DNA of 10,996 nt from Bacteroidota bacterium (GTDB lineage: Bacteria > Bacteroidota > Bacteroidia > Flavobacteriales_F > PHOS-HE28): positions 1 through 10,996 of the forward strand of contig CAUJFM010000194.1 of the NCBI GenBank assembly GCA_963169595.1. The letters run 5' to 3'. The position numbers and the translations under genes are program-made. Numbering within the stretch: position 1 is the stretch's first letter; each line of letters begins with the position of its first letter. The notes below the pieces were generated by a model that was not told where the DNA came from, searched no databases, and was given only the letters and a program-made list of their open reading frames with translations. Positions 6,268-10,996 of this stretch are shown here, piece after piece.

Positions 6268-8826
6268 ATGAAGCATCGTTACCTCCTTTCGGTGGTGGTA
6301 CCCGGTCTGTTGTTCGCCGCCACGGCTGCAGGCCAATGCAGCTTGACGAACGCCACGAGCTGTGTCTGCCGAACGGCCGGCCAGACCACCTGCGACCTCA
6401 AGCCTGACATTACCATTTCGTGGTTCGGCCTACAGAACTACCTCAGTGGTCCCACGGAGAACCCCCAGACCGGCACCCAGGCGGGGCGCCTGAAGATCTC
6501 CGGTTCCACCCCGAACATCGGGTATGGCCCCTTGGAAGTGCGCACGGCCGATCAGAGCGGATTGCGTCATTTCGTGTGTGGTACGGACACGTTCACCGTC
6601 AGCGGGCAGACCGGGTTCAATTGCCCCAATGGCCAGAACCCCAAGCAGATCATCTTCCAACAGGTGTACCGCAAGCAGGGCAACACCATGATCCGCAACG
6701 AGCGGATGGCCGGAAGCATGACCTATCACTCGGCACACAGCCACTACCATGTGAACGATTGGACCACGATGGACCTGAAGATCCAGGACCCTTCGGAGCC
6801 CGATCCCCGCAAGTGGCCCACGGTGGCCTCCGGCGCCAAGATCGGTTTCTGCCTGATGGACTACGGTGCCTGCAGCTCCTACCCCGGTCACTGCCGCACC
6901 TCGCAGGAGTACAATGGCGGTACGGCCCTGAACAGCAGTGCGAACTTCCCGAACTATGGGCTTTATGGCAACTACCAGTGCGGCACCAACGTGCAGGGCA
7001 TTTCGGTGGGGCGTACGGACATCTACAGTGAGCAGTTGGACATGATGTGGATCAACGTCATGAGCGGCTTGTGCAACGGCAACTACTGGATCGTGGCCGA
7101 GGCCGATCCCACCAACGTGTTCGTGGAGGAGAACGACGACAACAACTACACGGCGATCCCCTTCACCATGACCCAGCAGCGGCCGGCCGGCAGTGGGGGT
7201 ACGGCGAGCATTCTTGCGCCCAACGGCATCCGCGCCGTGGCGGGCACCCCGGTGCGGCTCACGGCCACTCCGGGCTACAGCTATCTGTGGAGCAATGGGG
7301 CCACCACCCGCACGATCGATGTGACCCAGGCCGGTACCTACAGCGTCACGGTCACCGCACCTTGCGGAAGCCTGACCTCCAGCTCGGTCAACGTCACGTT
7401 CGAGACACCGCTTCCCGCACCGGTGGGAACGGGAGCCACGGTGGTGGGCCCGGCGAGCGCAACACTTTCCGCAGCAGGCCAGGGAACGGAACTGGTGTGG
7501 TACAACGCACCCGCCGGCGGGAATGCCTTGGCCACGGGCGCACAGTTCCAGACCCCGGTGCTCTCCAACACCACCGACTATTATGTTTCAACCCGGTCGG
7601 TCTCTCCCGGAGTGCACACCTATGGCGCCAAAACGGACCGCACCGGCACCACCCAACTCACCAACAATGCCCGTCAGTGGCTCATCTTCGATGCTGCTCA
7701 GCCGTTCGAACTGGTCTCGGTGAAGGTCTATGCCGCGAACAATGGTGACCGGCACTTCGTGCTGAAGGACAACGTGGGCAATGTGATCGCAGAGCGGTAT
7801 GTGTACGTGCCTACGGGCATGCAGCGTGTGCAGTTGAACATGAAGGTCCCCGCAGGTACGGGGCATATGATCACGGCCTACGATGACAACACCGAGATCG
7901 TGCTGGACCTCCATCGCGATGACAGCGGTGTGAGCTATCCGTATGCCGTGGGTGGTGGTCTCGGTACCATCACGGGCAGTACGGGTGGTTCGTCCTACTA
8001 CTACTACCTCTATGATTGGGAGGTGAGGACGCCCGAGCTGGTACGTGAGAGCCCGCGTGCCCTGGTCACTGCTACCGTGACCGAAGGAGTGGTGGTGGAC
8101 GTGAAGGCCTTGTTGCAGGGGCCCTACAAGGTAGCCACGGGGATGATGTCCGATTCCCTGCGCGTGCTGGGTCTGCTGCCTTCCACGGAGCCCTTCACGG
8201 CACTTGGCTTCGCTCACGCCGGTGGTGGGGGAGGGGAGGTCCTGTCCCCGTCGCTCCTTTCGGTGACCGGTGCCAATGCGGTGGTGGACTGGGTGCTTGT
8301 TGAACTCAGGAGCGCAGCACAGCCTGCACAGGTCCTGGCCACGAAGAGCTGCCTGTTGACCCGTAATGGCCAGGTGATCGCCGCAGGTGGCGGGCTTCCC
8401 CGCTTTGCCGTGCCGAACGGGAATTACCATGTGGCCATCCGTCACCGCAACCACTTGGGCTGCATGACGGCCGCCCCGCTGGCCCTAGGTGCAACGGCCA
8501 CCGTGGCCGACCTGCGGCAGAGCAGCACGGACACCTTTGGCACGGCCGCCCGTCGGCAGGAGAGCAATGGACAGATGGTCCTTTGGGCCGGTAATGTCCA
8601 ACGCGATAACCAGGCGAAGTACACCGGCGAGAACAATGACCGCGACCCTATTCTCAACAGTATTGGCGGGGTCATTCCTACGAATACGGCGAACGGTTAT
8701 CTTTCGATGGATACGAACATGGATGGCGTGGTCAAGTACACCGGCGGCGCCAATGATCGTGACATCATCTTGAACAACATCGGTGGGGTCATTCCCACCG
8801 AGACCCGACTCGAGCAGCTCCCCTGA
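6268..8826 (+). CDS. Secreted lysyl oxidase-family copper amine oxidase with Ig-like domains and shared C-terminal module
   Basis: This encodes 852 residues from ATG 6268; the start is set by the promoter and a good signal peptide (MKHRYLLSVVVPGLLFAATA). Residues about 40-305 match lysyl oxidase. The copper-binding stretch YHSAHSHYH (H154, H157, H159, H161) corresponds to the HSCHQHYH type of the animal enzymes. GAKIGFCLMD holds K191, and GRTDIYSEQLDMMW holds Y253; these align with the lysine and tyrosine that form the lysyl tyrosylquinone cofactor (human LOX K320 and Y355). 'NGNYWIVAEADP' and VFVEENDDNNYT match the end of the catalytic domain. The K-Y spacing is 62 residues against 35 in human LOX, because of an insertion rich in Gly, Asn and Tyr. 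Next come a PKD/Ig-like domain (about 317-378; WSNGATTRTIDV), an Ig-like domain (about 381-450; WYNAPAGGNALATG), a beta-sandwich region (about 452-600) and the shared module (608-852). Lysyl oxidases oxidise peptidyl lysine or other primary amines to aldehydes, which can cross-link proteins. Here the substrate is unknown; an extracellular matrix role is inferred. Confidence 0.86.
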   Translation: MKHRYLLSVVVPGLLFAATAAGQCSLTNATSCVCRTAGQTTCDLKPDITISWFGLQNYLSGPTENPQTGTQAGRLKISGSTPNIGYGPLEVRTADQSGLRHFVCGTDTFTVSGQTGFNCPNGQNPKQIIFQQVYRKQGNTMIRNERMAGSMTYHSAHSHYHVNDWTTMDLKIQDPSEPDPRKWPTVASGAKIGFCLMDYGACSSYPGHCRTSQEYNGGTALNSSANFPNYGLYGNYQCGTNVQGISVGRTDIYSEQLDMMWINVMSGLCNGNYWIVAEADPTNVFVEENDDNNYTAIPFTMTQQRPAGSGGTASILAPNGIRAVAGTPVRLTATPGYSYLWSNGATTRTIDVTQAGTYSVTVTAPCGSLTSSSVNVTFETPLPAPVGTGATVVGPASATLSAAGQGTELVWYNAPAGGNALATGAQFQTPVLSNTTDYYVSTRSVSPGVHTYGAKTDRTGTTQLTNNARQWLIFDAAQPFELVSVKVYAANNGDRHFVLKDNVGNVIAERYVYVPTGMQRVQLNMKVPAGTGHMITAYDDNTEIVLDLHRDDSGVSYPYAVGGGLGTITGSTGGSSYYYYLYDWEVRTPELVRESPRALVTATVTEGVVVDVKALLQGPYKVATGMMSDSLRVLGLLPSTEPFTALGFAHAGGGGGEVLSPSLLSVTGANAVVDWVLVELRSAAQPAQVLATKSCLLTRNGQVIAAGGGLPRFAVPNGNYHVAIRHRNHLGCMTAAPLALGATATVADLRQSSTDTFGTAARRQESNGQMVLWAGNVQRDNQAKYTGENNDRDPILNSIGGVIPTNTANGYLSMDTNMDGVVKYTGGANDRDIILNNIGGVIPTETRLEQLP
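8089..8823 (+). other. Shared C-terminal module, copy 2 (lysyl oxidase residues 608-852)
   Basis: This is the same length (245 residues) as the module at the end of the metalloprotease, and it has the same block order. Its two terminal repeats read KYTGENNDRDPILNSIGGV and 'VVKYTGGANDRDIILNNIGG'. The second is preceded by DTNMDG, the calcium-loop signature of dockerin/EF-hand repeats; the first is degenerate (NVQRDN at the same place). The protein ends ETRLEQLP. It has no type A sorting-domain signature. Confidence 0.8.
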
Positions 8827-8841
8827 ACCCAGCTCCCCTGA
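8815..8841 (+). repeat. In-frame 15-bp tandem duplication across the lysyl oxidase stop codon
   Basis: CAGCTCCCCTGA occurs at 8815-8826 and again at 8830-8841, separated by ACC. It encodes Q-L-P-stop twice in the same frame, so the gene ends with a backup stop 15 bases later. It looks like a small slippage duplication at the gene end. Read-through of the first stop would add only TQLP. Confidence 0.7.
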
Positions 8842-8865
8842 CCAGAACCACCCTTACCCTTTCAC

Positions 8866-10996
8866 ATGTTCCGACCAACCCTTTCTTTTAATCTGGCCCG
8901 GATCGCAGGCATTGCCCTGTTGGCCGGTGCCTCCACATCGGCGTGGGCACAGCCCGGTGATGTGAACCGGATCGATGTCCGGCTTGTGCAATCCGGTCCC
9001 ACCCAGTTGGAGGTTCAGTTGCGGCCTAACAACACCTGGACGGAGACGGACGGGGTGGTGAACCTCACCTTTGCCATCCGTTGGCAAACAGCGGCAGGTG
9101 GCACGATCAGTGGGTTGGCCAACCTGACCCAGCCTGATGCTTGTTTTGCCGCAGGTATCCAGCTGGCCTACAACTCGGGTATCTCGAACGTTGATGCCGG
9201 GGGCTTCCGCTATCGTGGTTTGAATGCCACGGGTGCCGGATGGAGCGCTGATGATGGCTGCTCCTTTGCTGCGAACACGTGGCATACCTATGCTCGCTTG
9301 AACGTCTCCAACCTCACGGGTTGTGGTCTGTTCGAGGTGGTGACATCGGATGCCTACACGCAGGCGAACAACTCCAACTGGTTCATCAGCCTGGGTGGCG
9401 TGAACGTTACCGCCAACTCGCAAGTGGTCGGCCCCGGTGTGCAATTGGGCGCATGCAATGTGGATTGCCTGGGGGTGATCGGTGGCTCGGCCCTGCCTGG
9501 AACGCCTTGCGATGATGGCAACGCGTGCACGGTCAATGATGTTTACACGGGAACTGCCCCCAATTGCGGATGTGCGGGAACGCCTGTGGCGGCCCCTGTC
9601 CTCAATACTTTCGGCAGCAACTCGCCGATCTGTGCGGGTTCCACGCTCTCCCTGAACGCTTCGGCCACGGGGACGGGTGTCATTACCTACTCATGGAGCG
9701 GTCCCAATGGGTTCAGTTCCACCACGCAGAACCCCTCCATTCCGAATGCGACCACGGCCGCTTCCGGCAACTACACGGTCACGGCCTCCAATGGTTGCGG
9801 CACGGACTCCGAGACCTTCTCGGTAACGGTGACGGCCGCCCCGAGCGCTGGTACGCTGAGCGGTAATCAGAGCATTTGCGTGGGTGGCAGCACCACCTTC
9901 AGCAGCACGGTGGGTGGCGGCACCTGGACCAGCGGCAACACGGCGGTGGCCACGATCGACCCGGGCACGGGCGCGATCAGCGGCGTATCAGCCGGCACGG
10001 CGACGATGACCTACACGGTGACGGGCACGGGTGGTTGCTCCAACGCAACGGCCACGCGCACGGTGACGGTGACGGCGGCCCCGAGCGCGAGCTTCAACTA
10101 TAGTGGCTCGCCCTACTGCAGCACCAGTGGAACGGTGACCCCGAGCTTCTCCGGCAGTACTGGCGGGACCTTCTCCAGCATCGCTGGCCTGACCATCACC
10201 AGCAGCACTGGCGCGGTGAACACCGGCACGAGCACTGCGGGTACCTACACAGTGACCTACACCGTACCAGCGAGCGGCGGTTGCGCCCAGTTCCAGGCCA
10301 CGGCTTCCATCACGATCACGGCCGCATCGACCTGGTATGAGGACCAGGACGGAGATGGTTTTGGTGACCCCAACAGCACGGTGCTTTCCTGCACCCAGCC
10401 GGGTAACTATGTGTCCAACAACACGGACAACTGTCCGAACCTTTCCGGCCTCCAGGGCGACCAGTGCAACGATGGCAATGCGGGTACGATCAACGATGTG
10501 ATCACCGCCAATTGCATCTGTGCAGGCACGCAGCCCAACGATTGCCTTGGCGTACCGGGTGGTACCGCGCAGCCAGGCACTCCCTGCGATGATGGTCTGG
10601 CCACCACGGGCAACGACACGTGGAACGCCAACTGTGAGTGCGTTGGTCAGCCGATCGACTGCGAAGGAGTGGCCGGCGGCAGCGCCCTGCCCGGCACGGC
10701 GTGCAACGATGGCAATGCGTCCACGATCAACGATACGTGGAACTCGAACTGCCAGTGCGAAGGCACGTTGCTTCCGAACGATTGCAATGGTGTTCCCGGT
10801 GGTTCTGCGCTTCCCGGCACCCCGTGCGATGATGGTCTGGCCACCACGGGCAACGACACGTGGAACGCCAACTGCGAATGCGTTGGTCAGCTGATCGACT
10901 GCGAAGGAGTGGCCGGCGGCAGCGCCCTGCCCGGCACGGCGTGCAACGATGGCAATGCGTCCACGATCAACGATACGTGGAACTCGAACTGCCAGT
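8866..10996 (+). CDS. Large secreted Ig-like / Cys-rich repeat protein, 3' end outside the window
   Basis: The frame is open from ATG 8866 to the window end: 710 codons, with no stop seen. The signal peptide is MFRPTLSFNLARIAGIALLA, with cleavage after AWA. Residues about 29-195 resemble the N-terminal domain of the protein encoded at 477-1274: VNRIDVRLVQSGPTQLEVQL, LTFAIRW, GFRYRGLN, WFISLGGVNVTA. A Cys-rich unit follows at D200 (DCLGVIGGSALPGTPCDDG). Next come an Ig/PKD-like domain (about 244-323; YSWSGPNGFSS), a bacterial Ig-like type 2 domain (about 325-405; GTWTSGNTAVATIDPGTGAI) and a further beta domain (406-485). A calcium-binding thrombospondin-3/MopE-like stretch is next (about 486-525; WYEDQDGDGFGDP, DNCPN). 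From about 526 there are CDDG-type repeats of 39-41 residues with four cysteines each (DC..., PC or AC, NC.C). This architecture fits a surface adhesin or matrix protein exported by T9SS; the expected sorting domain would be beyond the window. It starts 39 bases after the lysyl oxidase gene, with no Shine-Dalgarno sequence. Confidence 0.84.
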   Translation, partial: MFRPTLSFNLARIAGIALLAGASTSAWAQPGDVNRIDVRLVQSGPTQLEVQLRPNNTWTETDGVVNLTFAIRWQTAAGGTISGLANLTQPDACFAAGIQLAYNSGISNVDAGGFRYRGLNATGAGWSADDGCSFAANTWHTYARLNVSNLTGCGLFEVVTSDAYTQANNSNWFISLGGVNVTANSQVVGPGVQLGACNVDCLGVIGGSALPGTPCDDGNACTVNDVYTGTAPNCGCAGTPVAAPVLNTFGSNSPICAGSTLSLNASATGTGVITYSWSGPNGFSSTTQNPSIPNATTAASGNYTVTASNGCGTDSETFSVTVTAAPSAGTLSGNQSICVGGSTTFSSTVGGGTWTSGNTAVATIDPGTGAISGVSAGTATMTYTVTGTGGCSNATATRTVTVTAAPSASFNYSGSPYCSTSGTVTPSFSGSTGGTFSSIAGLTITSSTGAVNTGTSTAGTYTVTYTVPASGGCAQFQATASITITAASTWYEDQDGDGFGDPNSTVLSCTQPGNYVSNNTDNCPNLSGLQGDQCNDGNAGTINDVITANCICAGTQPNDCLGVPGGTAQPGTPCDDGLATTGNDTWNANCECVGQPIDCEGVAGGSALPGTACNDGNASTINDTWNSNCQCEGTLLPNDCNGVPGGSALPGTPCDDGLATTGNDTWNANCECVGQLIDCEGVAGGSALPGTACNDGNASTINDTWNSNCQ
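10540..10996 (+). repeat. 240-bp tandem repeat encoding paired CDDG Cys-rich units, running off the window
   Basis: Bases 10540-10779 are repeated from 10780 with an exact 240-bp (80-codon) period. Over the 217 overlapping bases I count 15 mismatches, 12 of them in the first 60 or so bases. 10653-10756 is identical to 10893-10996 (104 bases, to the window end). Each 240-bp unit holds two different 39-41-residue subunits: a DDGLATTGNDTWNANCECVG type and an NDGNASTINDTWNSNCQCEG type. The reading frame is kept throughout. Copy number beyond the window is unknown. Confidence 0.9.

Noticed and set aside
7588..8454. A 288-codon minus-strand open frame over the lysyl oxidase tail
   Set aside because: Antisense shadow, His/Arg/Gly-rich with no domain, while the + frame carries the conserved shared module.
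10540..10996. CRISPR array or mobile-element repeat
   Set aside because: The repeats are coding, keep one reading frame, have an 80-codon period with no spacers, and encode Cys-rich protein units.
1..10996. tRNA, rRNA, transposase, phage or integrase genes
   Set aside because: No such sequence was recognised on either strand. The window is almost entirely accounted for by six + strand coding regions.

Overview
The window is GC-rich DNA with every recognisable gene on the + strand. It most likely comes from a GC-rich lineage of Bacteroidota, probably Flavobacteriales. The support is: C-terminal type IX secretion (T9SS) sorting domains on two proteins, a Bacteroidetes-style -7 box (TAnnTTTG), few Shine-Dalgarno sequences, and domain types typical of that phylum (two-component-regulator propeller, reprolysin-like metalloprotease with long beta-sandwich tails, CDDGN Cys-rich repeats). 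All five visible stop codons are TGA. The species cannot be named from the sequence alone.

Layout. 2-373: the 3' end of a MoxR-family AAA+ ATPase gene. 374-476: a non-coding gap with a strong hairpin (387-422) and a -7 box (447-454). 477-1274: a small secreted protein with a canonical T9SS sorting domain. 1287-4928: a 1213-residue secreted zinc metalloprotease (HEMGHQFGANH). 4925-6178: a seven-bladed propeller protein with a T9SS sorting domain, overlapping the protease gene by 4 bp. 6179-6267: a gap with a good -35/-10-like promoter. 6268-8826: a secreted copper amine oxidase of the lysyl oxidase family with the copper ligands and both cofactor residues in place. 8866-10996: a large secreted Ig-like, Cys-rich repeat protein that is open at the window end (710 codons, no stop seen). 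No stretch of more than about 100 bases lacks a gene.

The most interesting signals cut across genes. First, the metalloprotease and the lysyl oxidase do not end in a normal T9SS sorting domain. Both end in the same roughly 245-residue module, closing with a pair of EF-hand/dockerin-like loops (DxNxDGxVKYTGxxNDRDxIL) and the identical tail RLEQLP. Second, the small secreted protein (477-1274) and the last protein (8866-10996) share an N-terminal beta-sandwich-like domain. Together these suggest a cell-surface or extracellular-matrix set: a protease, a protein cross-linking oxidase, a propeller, and adhesin or scaffold-like proteins. The two shared modules could mark a common export route, or possibly a cohesin/dockerin-like pairing; that last idea is speculative. 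The region after the moxR hairpin could be one or two transcription units (from about 461 and from about 6235).
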